A DNA stretch of 64,000 nt from Anniella stebbinsi (Eukaryota > Chordata > Lepidosauria > Squamata > Anniellidae), in assembly GCA_029215795.1 (NCBI GenBank), contig JARDYH010000007.1, positions 22,827,763-22,891,762 of the forward strand. The letters run 5' to 3'. Positions 20,691-30,142 of the stretch are shown one piece after another. How positions within the stretch are numbered: position 1 is the stretch's first letter; the number at the start of each line of letters is the position of its first letter. The notes beneath the pieces were generated by a model. The model searched no databases. It was given only the letters and a program-made list of their open reading frames with translations, and had not been told where the DNA came from. A program made the translations under genes and the position numbers.

Positions 20691-20883
20691 TAGATGGAAC
20701 AATATTGAGAACAAGGTTGCTACAGATTAAACTCCAATCCAATGTAGTGCCATCAAGATTGCATCCCATTTGACCTTAATAACTGGGCAGGTATATCAGA
20801 TATCCAGGTCAAAAGTCAACACAAGCAGTGTATTGGTAGCTTTTTGGAAGTTCCTTCAGAACTGGTGTAATATGTTCCTGGTA
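20691..20883. other. unassigned DNA
   Basis: Nothing seen. Confidence 0.3.
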
Positions 20884-21287
20884 GGGATATCAGAGAAAAT
20901 TATTTGAGGGGTAGGGTTTGACAGGTTTTATTACATTCAGCTCCCTGGATTTCATTTCAGTTTCTGTTGTGGTGTCCGACTCAATATGCAGTGAGTTGGG
21001 CAAGTTTGAGCATTGTTTGCATTTCTCCCCATAGGTGCCACAAGTTTTGCAAATTTTTGAGCAATTCGAGCAATTTCAGCTGTAATTCATACAAAATCTC
21101 AAAATTTTCACGAATTGTGGAAGCTGGGGGGGGGGGAAACGTGCAAAAACAAAAAACAAAAAACAAAGTTCCCAGATTTGTGAAAAAACACACAGCTTGG
21201 CTTGCAAACATGAATTGGGCTGTACATGCTGTGGATCTGCATTGAGGCAAAAGAGAATAGATTTCCCAGCAACGGACATCCCTAGCT
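20884..21287. mobile_element. TAGGG-ended AT-rich element (family X relative)
   Basis: TAGGGATATC at the left and GACATCCCTA at the right form short inverted ends. The interior has AGTTTTGCAAATTTTTGAGC and CACAGCTTGGCTTGCAAAC, matching words at 53226-53465 and 56740-56990. The flanks agree at only four of eight positions, so boundaries are tentative. Confidence 0.5.
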
Positions 21288-21653
21288 CACAGGAGGCTTC
21301 CCCGCTCAGCATTTTGCACTAGATGCAGCTTCTGGGCCCACCTCACAGGAAGCCCCAAGATAAAGGGCTTCCTTCCAGTTGTGAGGTTACCAGTATATGG
21401 ATCACTGTGGCCAGACTGTTCTTGTCCAGGAGTAGCTGTAGGTGGCATTCCAACCAAAGTTTGGAAAAGGTTCTCTACACCATGGAGGTCACTTATGCCT
21501 CCATAGACTACAAAGGATCTAGAAGCATCCCAAAGTTATGCACCTGCTCCTTCAGAGGGAGTGCAGTCCATACAGAGCAAGCAGTTTCCCTAATTCCTGA
21601 ATAAGGGAACCAGCAATCTACAGTCCCTCTATCTTGACATCCTCAACTTATTG
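21288..21653. other. unassigned DNA
   Basis: No supported gene. Confidence 0.3.
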
Positions 21654-21824
21654 GCCCTTGTGATGTTCTAATGTTTGAAAATGTAAATATGTTGCAAAGT
21701 TTATTGTTATAATATGCATTTAGTTATATATCTTTAAAAAGTAAGGATTATAACAAGTAAAGTAAATAACTAGGCCAGAGTGTACTTATTGTTTGTAGTT
21801 ATAGGTCTGCGTAAGTATAAAATG

Positions 21825-21942
21825 ATTGGCTGATTGTGTGCCTGAATAGGAAGTGAGTGCTGATTGGCTAGTTGTTTAGAGTGCCTGGATTGGTGAGTTG
21901 TGTAAGAGTGGGAGGAGCTGGAGAGTGAGTAAAGTATATATG
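21825..21942 (+). promoter_or_regulatory. LTR promoter region
   Basis: Three ATTGG (inverted CCAAT) boxes followed by GTATATATG fit a polymerase II LTR promoter. The CCAAT boxes are retained in the minus-strand copy at 47071-47812, which supports their being part of the ancestral LTR. Activity is not known. Confidence 0.5.
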
Positions 21943-22012
21943 TGTCAGAGAGAGCATGAGAGCAAGAGAGAGTTGATAGGATTGTTTTGGAGGTTTGTTG
22001 AGAGGGTGGATT

Positions 22013-22119
22013 AGGAGAGGAGAGGAGAGGAGAGGAGAGGAGAGGAGAGGAGAGGAGAGGAGAGGAGAGGAGAGGAGAGGAGAGGAGAGGAGAGGAGAGG
22101 AGAGGAGAGGAGAGGAGAG
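22013..22119. repeat. (GGAGA)n minisatellite-like array
   Basis: About 21 almost perfect GGAGA units inside the LTR, downstream of the TATA-like box. The other two LTR copies lack the expansion. Confidence 0.95.
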
Positions 22120-22495
22120 AATTTGAAGAAATGTGAAGTGTCTGATTTAATATTGTGATAGAGAAGTTAAGCTGTAAGAACAGTTAATTACAGAAGTAAC
22201 AGTTTGAAAAGTCTAAGAACTTTGACAGAAACCATTAAGCTTTGTACTTCAAACCATTATGCAATTCTACTAAAGTAACCAATAAGCTTGTTCATGCAAT
22301 ATCCTCATGTTAAGAAATCTTGTTGAATTACATTGACTGGTGTGGTCTTTAAGTTGTACCTGAGGAAGGTACTGGTGGCAGTGGGAGATAAAGAGGTTTG
22401 CCTCAGGCCAGGGTGCTAGGTTGTATGGCTGTGGGGCCTAATAATAAAGGTGGGACAGGGGCAGCAGCAGCAAGTGGGTTGAGGAAAATGTCACA

Positions 22496-23206
22496 ACCCT
22501 CATCTAAAAAAACCCCTAAAATACAAGTTTGTGTGTGCATTTTTCTTAAATATGATTTTTTTGTATCTATTTCCACCTGTGTTTTTTTGTATGCATTTTT
22601 GAGCCAAGAATTGCATTGTAACATTCTATGGAGTGCACAATCAGAAAGTTAATTGTGTTCTGATTCTCAGATTGGTATAGGAACTGTGAATTAGGTAGAT
22701 TCATGAAAAAATGCAGACTTAATTAATTACCACAATATCCCTGCTGGGCAGTTTACCAGAATTCCAGTAAGGCTGTGATCATGAACAGATCGGCAAACAT
22801 GGGGACAGATTGTGCAGTATGTTTGCATGCTATGTTGCAAAGGGTGTGCATGGTATCTGTGCAGAAAAATAGACTAGAACACAGCTGTACAGAGGAGGCC
22901 ACTACAAAAAAGTGTGATTCGGCATAAACGCTTTCACTGGAGAATAGCTGATCCTATGCCACACATGCAGGGGAGCTAAAACTGATTTATATGGGTCATG
23001 TTAAGTGAAGACCAGTGAAACTGTTGTACCATGCCATCAGCTTATGAAGTTTTATGGCCACTTGCTTTAGAGAGAAAACCTTGAAATAAAACACTATTCA
23101 TGTTAAATTTTCATTGCTTCATCCTCCTGTCCACTTCACAACCCATAAAGACCAACAAGGTTTAGACTATTGCTGGCACTTTCCTTTAAAACCAATTATT
23201 TGTTTA
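22496..23206. other. unassigned AT-rich DNA
   Basis: 22515-22720 has TGCATTTTT-type words like family X. The remainder shows no gene. Confidence 0.35.
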
Positions 23207-23399
23207 CATACAGTGATTTGCATTATTTGTCCACCTTTTGTTGTGTTCCAACCTGGAATTAAAATGGAGTTTGTTTTTGTTTAGTTATACCTTCAAAGTG
23301 TTAAGTATGTTGTGTACATCAAATGGTATGCATGCCAATTAACTCCATTTTAATTCCAGGTTGTAGCACAACAAAATGTGGACAAGTGAAAGGGTGTGT
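23207..23399. mobile_element. Tc1/mariner-like MITE
   Basis: The left arm starts TACAGTGATTTGCATTATTTG and continues through TGTCCACC, TTTTGTTGTG and CCAACCTGGAATTAAAATGG. The right arm carries the complement: CCATTTTAATTCCAGGTTG, then CACAACAAAATGTGGACA. The arms are about 45 to 60 bases around a short centre. The CAGTG start and the ACAACCTGGAATTAAAATGG wording resemble the ends of vertebrate Tc1-like transposons. The far right end has been overtaken by a CA microsatellite, so the TA target duplication can be read only on the left. Confidence 0.7.
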
Positions 23400-23405
23400 G
23401 TGAAT

Positions 23406-23429
23406 ACACACACACACACACACACACAC
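23406..23429. repeat. (CA)n microsatellite
   Basis: Twelve CA units at the right end of the Tc1-like MITE. Confidence 0.95.
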
Positions 23430-24581
23430 TTCTACTATACCATTCAGCACCAGAAGGACCTACACGTTATCTTCCAAATCAAAACACAGAAATAGAATAC
23501 ATATATATAGTAGAATATATTATATTATATAAAACAGGCAATATAAGAAAACCAAAAAAGCATGGGCATAAACCTGATTTAAAAAGCAGCAAAGAGAGAG
23601 ATAAAAGCGGGTCAGGTTAAAATAAAACAAAACCACAGCAGGAGTTTAAAAAATCAAGATGGATTAAGAACATCACACACACACACACACACACATCTTT
23701 GCCTCTGTCTCTTTAAACTCAAAAGAGAGGGAACTTCTCTGGCAAAGGATTTCCATAAGCAGGATGTCACAACTTAAAAAAAAACCCTTTGCTCTGGGTT
23801 CCAGGCAACCAAGGTGGTAGGAGCTGACACACAGCTTCAGATCAAGAGTGAGATGGTCCAGAAAGCAGACAATAATGATCACTCTGGCGAGTGCCTTGTG
23901 TGCCAGCTGAAATCTCTGAATATCTTTTAAGGCATCCCCATATAGAGTCAATAATCCAGTCTGGATGCAACTTGGGCATGAGAATTATGGTTTTAGGAGA
24001 TGCAAGATAAAAACAGGAAGAGGCTTTATGGGCAAAGCAATGGATACAGAACAAGATACAAGAGAATTGTAGGTTTATGCACATGCCAAGCTTACCATAT
24101 GGATGATCATCATTATATTGAGAGCCTCCATACAACTGCTGGAAGTTCTTGGCAGCAACTAATGATGGCATTGGCCCACGTCATAATCAAAAAAAGTTCA
24201 CTATAAGAAATCTGTAAATAAATGAAAAGAGGAAGTTAATCATTAAAATATGCATAATTCTTCTTGAGCAAAAGCAAATACTTAATAAGAATTATGCACT
24301 CTTCAGTGCTCCCTCAGCTCCCTCTGCCTTTCATTGATTTATAGAATTTTTTACCCTAAAGGGGAAAAAGAGATAATGGCCTAAGTCCTTTAAGGTTCAC
24401 AATATGGTCCCTGTTTATGATGGTGCTGGTTTCCTGGTGCTCATCATCACAGTTAGCCATTCTAAATATTACATCCCAAGAGTACCAAATGAGCAACACA
24501 AATATTGTTTGCAATGTGCAACAATCCTTAGCTGTTGGTTTTTTTAATTTAATATTTGTTAAAACATTGGATTCCAAAGGC
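23430..24581. other. unassigned DNA
   Basis: Includes a (CA)n run near 23672-23695. No supported gene. Confidence 0.35.

Positions 24582-24621
<40 letters not shown>
24582..24621. repeat. (AAT)n microsatellite at the 5' side of the R4-like LINE
   Basis: About 13 AAT units immediately before the R4-like sequence. A second ATT/AAT tract bounds its other end. Confidence 0.95.
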
Positions 24622-24625
<4 letters not shown>

Positions 24626-24759
24626 TCCTACAAGGGGTAATCCCAGAAGGGGTTACATGGGCACGGAACACACACAGACCCTAGCCAACCACTACTAGAC
24701 AGAGATAAACACCCTGCTAGTGTGAAAGCAAACAGAAAAACAGAAAAGAAACATCCACA

Positions 24760-25125
24760 CCTGCTACATAGACTATAAAAAGGTTTTCGACTCCATCCCA
24801 CACTGTTGGCTGAAAAAAGTACAGGAAATATACAAAATACACCCCTCGATCCAAAACTTTCTGACAAGAATCATGGAGACATGGAGAATGACAATACACC
24901 TAACAACAGACAAGGACCATATAGAGACAGAAAAAATAAATATCAAATGTGGCATATTCCAAGGTGACGAATTCTGTGCCCTATGCTTTTGCCTGTGACT
25001 GAATCCACTATCCAACACTCTTACAACACCACATACAGCATTGACATAAAACACCAAACACAAGCAAAGCATAGAATCAATCACCTCCTGTACATGGATG
25101 ACATCAAAACCTAGAACTGACAACA
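24760..25125 (+). pseudogene. reverse transcriptase domain of the R4-like LINE
   Basis: Readable catalytic boxes: IDYKKVFDSIPH (motif A, aspartates at 24771-24773 and 24789-24791), CGIFQGDEFC (motif B, about 24948-24977) and LLYMDDIKT (motif C, YMDD at 25091-25102). Motifs A and C keep their catalytic aspartates. A stop and small frame changes separate motifs B and C, so no intact enzyme is encoded. Confidence 0.8.
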
Positions 25126-25128
25126 GAC

Positions 25129-26030
25129 ATGAAAATGGAATTTGAGATAGGAAAATGCAAGATGCTACACATAGAAAGAGGAAAATGGAAAGAAGAAGCA
25201 ACATCAGAAACACTAAATAATGAAATATTAGATAATGTGGAAGAAAATGAAACTTACAAATACCTAGGATTCCAACAAAACTTAAAAATCAATCACTCCA
25301 CAGTAAAAACACAGCTAAGAATGCAATATAAATTTCACCTATCATAAATCCTAAAATCTAAACTCAACTTGAAAAACATTTTCAAAGCCATCAACACCGA
25401 CACAATACCCATCTTCACATACTCATTCGGAATCATACACTGGTCACACACCAAACTCGAAGAAATAAACAGACTTAATCACACCGAATTTACAAAACAT
25501 CGCATGCTCCATCCCAACTCATGCATTGAAAGAATAACAACCAGCAAGAAAGGAGGAAGAGGTCTGCTGGATATTAACAGAATTCATGCTAAACAGATAA
25601 AATCACTCAGAGAATTCTTCCACACCAAAAACACCCCCATTCATAAAGCCATAGTAAAAGCAGATAAAACTACACCCCACTCAACCTAGCACTACAAAAT
25701 AAAGATCAAACACAACCACTTACACTCACAGAAGAAAAAGAAAAATGGGCACGAAAATACTCTATGGGAAGCACTACAACATAATAAAGAACCCACAAAT
25801 AAACAAAGAACAATCGTACGAATGGCTCAGGAAGGGTGAGCTATTTCCAAAAACAGAAGGCTTCCTACTAGCTATACAGAATCAAGTTATAGCAACCAAG
25901 AACTACCAAAAATACATCATAAAAGATAACAGTGTAACAACAGACCTATGCAGGAAATGCCATCAATTCCAAGAAACAATATACCACAGAACAGAAGGAT
26001 GTAAAATTCTGGCAGGAATGGTCTATACAG
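25129..26030 (+). pseudogene. RT thumb and CCHC region of the R4-like LINE
   Basis: Three successive frames (25129-25347, 25369-25689, 25745-26030) carry a YKYLGFQQN stretch, a KGGRGLLDINR stretch and CRKCHQFQETIYHRTEGC. The last fits C-x2-C-x8-H-x4-C, the nucleic-acid-binding knuckle that precedes the endonuclease in R2 and R4 clade LINEs (cysteines at codons starting 25949, 25958 and 26000). The reading frame then runs artificially into the inserted hAT-like element. Confidence 0.8.
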
Positions 26031-26945
26031 TAGGGATGTGCACTGGATCAGATCTGATCCACGATCCAAATCTGATCCAGGGGGAAATCCGATTTCCGAT
26101 CTCACCACTGGATTGGCCGATCCAATCCGAACCGATCCGAAAAGGTTCCGATTTGGTTTGGATGGATCGGCGGATCGGCGAGCGCCCGCTGGCGCCCACT
26201 GCCGCTTCCATTGGTGGGCACCAGCGGGCGCCTGCCGATGGAAGTGGACAGCGGGGGGGGGCTTCCCTAGCGGGGCTGTCCGCGGCGCACTTACCTTCCA
26301 GGGACGTCCGCTCCCGTCCGGCGCCGGCTGCTACTGTGAGCGGGCTTCGCGGCCTGCTCCACCCGGCGCACTACTCTGGAGCAAGCCGCGAAGCCCGCTC
26401 GCAGTAGCAGCTGGCACCGGACGGGAGCGGACGTCCCTGGAAGGTAAGCAGGGAGGGGGAGGGGGGCGCGGCACGCTTACCTTACAGGGACGTCCGCTCC
26501 CGTCCGGCGCCAGCTGCTACTGCGAGCGCGCTTCGCGGCCGGCGCGCCACCCTGGAGCAGGCCGCGAAGCCCGCTCGCAGTAGCAGCCAGCACCGGATGA
26601 GAGCGGACGTCCCTGGAAGGTAAGCAGTGGCAGGGTGGAGGGGGCTTACCCCCCCGGGGCTGTCCGCTTCCATCCGCTGGCGCCCGCAGGCGCCAGAAGA
26701 TGGAAGCGGACAGCCCCAGGGGTGTAGGGAGCACGGGGAGGGGGCTTACCTGCCGGGGCCGTCCACAGCAGACGGCCCTGGGGGGGAGGGAGTTAGGCCC
26801 CCTCACCCACCCGCCGCCATTTTTTCCTCATAGACTTGCAATGCAAGTCTATGGAGAAAAAAATGGCGTCTGATCCAAAAATTTTCGATTTTTGGATCGG
26901 GATCAGACTCGATCCGGTCCAGGTGCCCTCCGATTTTGTCCAATC
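26031..26945 (-). mobile_element. GC-rich hAT-like transposon, copy II, right end lost
   Basis: Starts with TAGGGATGTGCACTGGATC, the same end as copy IV at 27618. It continues with GATCGG-rich subterminal DNA, two long palindromic units (about 26292-26445 and 26478-26623), the CTGGCGCC hairpin and the CATAGACTTGCAATGC palindrome. It stops inside the other subterminal region near TTTTGTCC. About the last 80 to 90 bases and the expected target duplication are missing; left flank CTATACAG is matched only by ...AACAG before R4-like sequence resumes. It interrupts the R4-like LINE and so is younger than it. Confidence 0.85.
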
Positions 26946-27200
26946 CAACAGACAAACACAATACAGTTGTAAAAATAATTCACCAACAAGTGGCCATCAA
27001 ATTCAACCTTATCGAACAACCTACACCATACTATACATATTCTCCCGAAACAATCTTGGAAAATGCAGATCATAAAATATACTGGGACAGAACAACTCAT
27101 ACCGACAAGACAATACCTTGCAACTGACCAGACATAATGTTCATAGACAAAAAAGAAAAACACACATACCTCATCGACATAGCAATACTGAATGACGAAA
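26946..27200 (+). pseudogene. restriction-like endonuclease domain of the R4-like LINE
   Basis: Resumes at DKHNTVVKIIHQQVAIKFNL, then YWDRT, then a PDIMFIDKKEK stretch with LIDIAILND 13 residues on. P-D (27128-27133) and the later D (27176-27178) match the R/KPD...D core of the endonuclease in R2/R4 clades. The residue before PD is a stop codon (TGA at 27125-27127) where arginine is expected, a change consistent with CGA to TGA decay. Confidence 0.75.
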
Positions 27201-27511
27201 AATGTTGTTGAAAAGGAAGAAAAAAAGAGAAACAATTATACACCACTGGCCATGGAAGTCAAAGAACTGTGGCAATAGGAAAAGGTCACAATTATCCCAT
27301 TAGTCACATCAGTCACCGGCATCACATCAAAAAAATATACAGAAAACCTCCAGAAACTGGACCTACCAGAATACATCCACACCAACATCCAGTAAGCAGT
27401 CATAATTAAAACATGCTTAAGCGTCAGGAAATTCTTGAATCAATAAAAGACAGCATGAGTTGGCAAAGCCCATCATGTCTTTCTAGAAAAACCGCCACGA
27501 GCGAGAAAGAG

Positions 27512-27553
27512 ATTATTATTATTATTATTATTAATAATAATAATAATAATAAT
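27512..27553. repeat. (ATT)n(AAT)n microsatellite at the 3' side of the R4-like LINE
   Basis: About seven ATT units followed by about seven AAT units, a self-complementary tract exactly at the end of the R4-like 3' UTR. Confidence 0.95.
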
Positions 27554-27617
27554 GGAATTGTCATTGTGTTTCCAGGCACAATTCAAGGTGCTGCTTTAAA
27601 CTTTTGAAGCTCTAATG
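27554..27617 (+). pseudogene. L2-like LINE fragment, left piece
   Basis: A short stretch with CAATTCAAGGTGCTGCTTTA encodes a decayed FKVL-type segment that continues after the hAT-like insertion with GLRPGYLEDCIL at 29441. It shows that copy IV landed in a LINE. Confidence 0.55.
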
Positions 27618-27884
27618 TAGGGATGTGCACTGGATCGGACCCGATCCACGATCCGAGTCCGGTCCAGTGGGAAATCGGATAAATTATCCGATTTCCGATC
27701 CCGCAGCTGGATCGGCCGATCCAATCCGAACCGGTCCGAAAAAGCTCCGAACCGGTTCGGCGGATCGGCGGATCGGCGGGCGCCCACTGGCGCCCACCGC
27801 CGCTTCCATTGGCGGGCGCCAGCGGGCGCCCGCCGATGAAAGTGGACAGCGGGGGGGGGGGGAGGAGGGGGGCACTTACCTTCT

Positions 27885-28066
27885 CGGCCCGGTGGCTCCC
27901 GTCCGGCGCCGGCGCCTACTACTACTAGCAGGCTCCGCGGCCTGCTCTAGGGTGGCGCGCCGGGTGATGTCATCACCCGGCGCGCTACTCTAGAGCAGGC
28001 CGCGGAGCCTGCTGGTAGTAGTAGGCGCCGGCGCCGGACGGGAGCCACCGGGCCGGGAAGGTAAGG
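27885..28066. repeat. palindromic unit 1 of copy IV
   Basis: Inverted repeat centred on GGGTGATGTCATCACCC with outward AGGTAAG at both edges. Arms TCTCGGCCCGGTGGCTCC and complement. Confidence 0.85.
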
Positions 28067-28122
28067 AGGGGGTGCGTGGAGGGGAGGAGGGGGCGCGCGG
28101 AGGGGGGAGGGGGAGGGGGGCC

Positions 28123-28313
28123 CTTACCTTTCCGGCCCGGCGGCTCCCGTCCGGCGCCGGCGCCTACTATTCCCAGCAGGCTCCGCGGCCTGCTCTAGGA
28201 TGGCGCGCCGGGTGATGTCATCACCCGGCGCGCTACTCTAGAGCAGGCCGCGGAGCCTGCTGGAAGTAGTAGGCGCCGGCGCCGGACGGGAGCCGCCGGG
28301 CCGGAAAGGTAAG
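28123..28313. repeat. palindromic unit 2 of copy IV
   Basis: Same design; edges TTACCTTTCC and GGAAAGGTAA. First of the three units that repeat every 242 bases. Confidence 0.88.
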
Positions 28314-28364
28314 GAGGGGGTGCGTGGAGGGGAGGAGGGGGCGCGCGGAGGGGGGAGGGGGGCC

Positions 28365-28555
28365 CTTACCTTTCCGGCCCGGCGGCTCCCGTCCGGCGCC
28401 GGCGCCTACTATTCCCAGCAGGCTCCGCGGCCTGCTCTAGGATGGCGCGCCGGGTGATGTCATCACCCGGCGCACTACTCTAGAGCAGGCCGCGGAGCCT
28501 GCTGGAAGTAGTAGGCGCCGGCGCCGGACGGGAGCCGCCGGGCCGGAAAGGTAAG
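28365..28555. repeat. palindromic unit 3 of copy IV
   Basis: Nearly identical to unit 2. It carries GGCGCACTACTC where unit 2 has GGCGCGCTACTC, a change shared with unit 4. Confidence 0.88.
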
Positions 28556-28606
28556 GAGGGGGTGCGTGGAGGGGAGGAGGGGGCGCGCGGAGGGGGGAGG
28601 GGGGCC

Positions 28607-28797
28607 CTTACCTTTCCGGCCCGGCGGCTCCCGTCCGGCGCCGGCGCCTACTATTCCCAGCAGGCTCCGCGGCCTGCTCTAGGATGGCGCGCCGGGTGAT
28701 GTCATCACCCGGCGCACTACTCTAGAGCAGGCCGCGGAGCCTGCTGGAAGTAGTAGGCGCCGGCGCCGGACGGGAGCCGCCGGGCCGGAAAGGTAAG
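28607..28797. repeat. palindromic unit 4 of copy IV
   Basis: Nearly identical to unit 3, including the shared GGCGCACTACTC variant, so units 3 and 4 are the most recent duplicates. Confidence 0.88.
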
Positions 28798-28855
28798 GAG
28801 GGGGTGCGTGGAGGGGAGGAGGGGGCGCGCGGAGGGGGGAGGGGGGAGGGGGGCC

Positions 28856-29033
28856 CTTACCTGCCCGGCCCGGCGGCTCCCGTCCGGCGCCGGCGCCTAC
28901 TACTACCAGCAGGCTCCGCGGCCTGCTCCAGGGTGGCGCGCCGGGTGATGTCATCACCCGGCGCGCTACTCGAGAGTAGGCCGCGGAGCCCGCTGGTAGT
29001 AGCCGCCGGCGCCGGACGTGCCGAGAAGGTAAG
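28856..29033. repeat. palindromic unit 5 of copy IV
   Basis: More diverged. Corresponds to unit a of copy I (ACTCGAGAGTAGG arm and CCGAGAAGGTAAG edge). Confidence 0.85.
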
Positions 29034-29440
29034 TGGCGGGGAAGGGGGCTTACCCCCCCCCGGAGCCGTCCGCTTCTATCCGCTGGCGCCCGCGGGCGCC
29101 AGCGGATGGAAGCAGGCGGCCCCAGGGGGGGTAGGGAGCGCGGGGGAGGGGGTTTACCTGCCGGGGCCGTCCACAGCGGACGGCCCCGGGGGGGGGAGGG
29201 AGTTAGGCCCCCCCTTACCCACCCGCCGCCATTTTTTCCTCATAGACTTGCATTGCAATGCAAGTCTATGGGGAAAAAAATGGCGGCCGATCCAAAAATT
29301 TCCGATTTTTGGATCGGGATCGGACTCGATCCGGTCCGGGGGGCCTCCGATTTTGTCCGAACCGGTCCGGGACAAAATTGGAGGTCCCGATCCGGGTCCC
29401 GATCCGATCCGGGGGGTCCGTGCACACCCCTACTCTAATG

Positions 29441-29830
29441 GTTTAAGACCAGGGTACCTTGAGGATTGCATACTTCGATGCGTTTCTTCCCTCATATGCT
29501 ATTTGTCATCTGAGACCCTGCTTCATATTCCTGAGTGTATGGGTGGGTTGGGAAAGAGGTAATTAAGAGAAGGGGCTTTTCAGTGATGCTATCCACCACA
29601 TGTAAAGTCTTTCAAGTTGAGAGTCACAAAGCCACAACACTGTTGGTTTTAGTTGTTTGGCTAATACTTGATCATTTAAAAGGTATTCGGCTGCGAAAAA
29701 AAGGGGGAAACATTTTTTCTATGCACATGTTAAGTTTGCCTTTCTTTCTTTCTGACTTCACATTTTTTAAAAGCATGGGCTGCTGTTTTGAGTTATTTTG
29801 GGATATTTTGGTTGATATTTGATGTTGCTA
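29441..29830 (+). pseudogene. L2-like LINE fragment, right piece
   Basis: GLRPGYLEDCIL, then LLHIPECMGGLGKR, correspond to the C-terminal region of L2-like LINEs just before the AFSVVAP segment. The similarity fades by about 29620. It continues the piece at 27554-27617 across the hAT-like insertion. Confidence 0.55.
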
Positions 29831-30142
29831 TTTTCTCACATAGGCTTTAATGGAGCAGAAAAAAGATCCTTAATAATGTTTTGAACTGCTGTTCACCAAA
29901 CCAAGGAAAGGCACATCTCCTTGACTAGTCTCAGTAAGGGTCATCAGTAGTGTTCACCAAAAATTGAATTAATTAAATAAATAAAGGATATGCCATGCCA
30001 CAGATTTAAGTAAATAACGGTCAATTTTTCAATTGCCAGCACTTGCTGTAACTATGCCAATGTTTATTGTATCCCTTTAAATCTATGCATAGTTGTAGAC
30101 CTCAAAGGGTAGATCATGGTTGCCAAGGTTATTAACTTAACA
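29831..30142. other. unassigned DNA
   Basis: Nothing seen. Confidence 0.3.

Larger units (their letters stand above)
21659..22495 (+). mobile_element. solo LTR, family L copy 1
   Basis: Begins TGTGATGTTC and ends AATGTCACA, so it has TG...CA ends. It is flanked by GCCCT (21654-21658) and ACCCT (22496-22500), a 5-base duplication with one difference. Promoter-like parts are in order: three inverted CCAAT boxes (ATTGG at 21825, 21863 and 21889), a GGGAGGAG word and a TATA-like GTATATATG at 21934. AATAAA at 22443-22448 sits close to the 3' end. A GGAGA array lies between promoter and signal. There is no internal region or second LTR, so this is probably a solo LTR left by recombination. The same LTR occurs on the minus strand at 47071-47812 and truncated at 43523-43954. 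Retrovirus-like versus Gypsy-like origin cannot be decided from the LTR alone. Confidence 0.82.
24622..27511 (+). mobile_element. R4/Dong-like non-LTR retrotransposon, 5' truncated and broken
   Basis: A LINE with the domain order of the restriction-like-endonuclease clades. A reverse transcriptase is seen from about 24760 and a CCHC knuckle near 25949-26002. A PD...D endonuclease motif follows near 27128-27178, and a short 3' UTR ends at the ATT/AAT tract at 27512. A GC-rich hAT-like element (26031-26945) is inserted between the CCHC knuckle and the endonuclease. Stops and frame changes make it dead. Codon usage is A-rich, unlike neighbouring LINE copies. R4 and Dong elements of other animals use a restriction-like endonuclease, and Dong is known from TAA repeats, which fits the AAT tracts at both borders. 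R2-type assignment is the main alternative. Confidence 0.8.
27618..29432 (-). mobile_element. GC-rich non-autonomous hAT-like transposon, copy IV
   Basis: Complete element of 1815 bases. The left end is TAGGGATGTGCACTGG and the right end GTCCGTGCACACCCCTA. An exact 8-base duplication CTCTAATG flanks it (27610-27617 and 29433-29440). It is copy I in reverse, but has five palindromic units instead of three. Three of those units repeat with a 242-base period. No transposase. Next to the AT-rich surroundings it forms a compact, strongly CpG-rich block. It interrupts an L2-like LINE (GLRPGYLEDCIL resumes at the right flank). Confidence 0.92.

Noticed and set aside
25745..26407. 220-codon frame joining LINE protein and hAT-like sequence
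   Set aside because: The first 95 codons are R4-like LINE; the remainder is translated transposon end. The fusion is created by the insertion and has no other support.
28804..29562. 252-codon plus-strand frame across the GC-rich element
   Set aside because: It runs through the palindromic array, the element end and the flanking LINE in one frame, which is a by-product of the insertion and not a gene.
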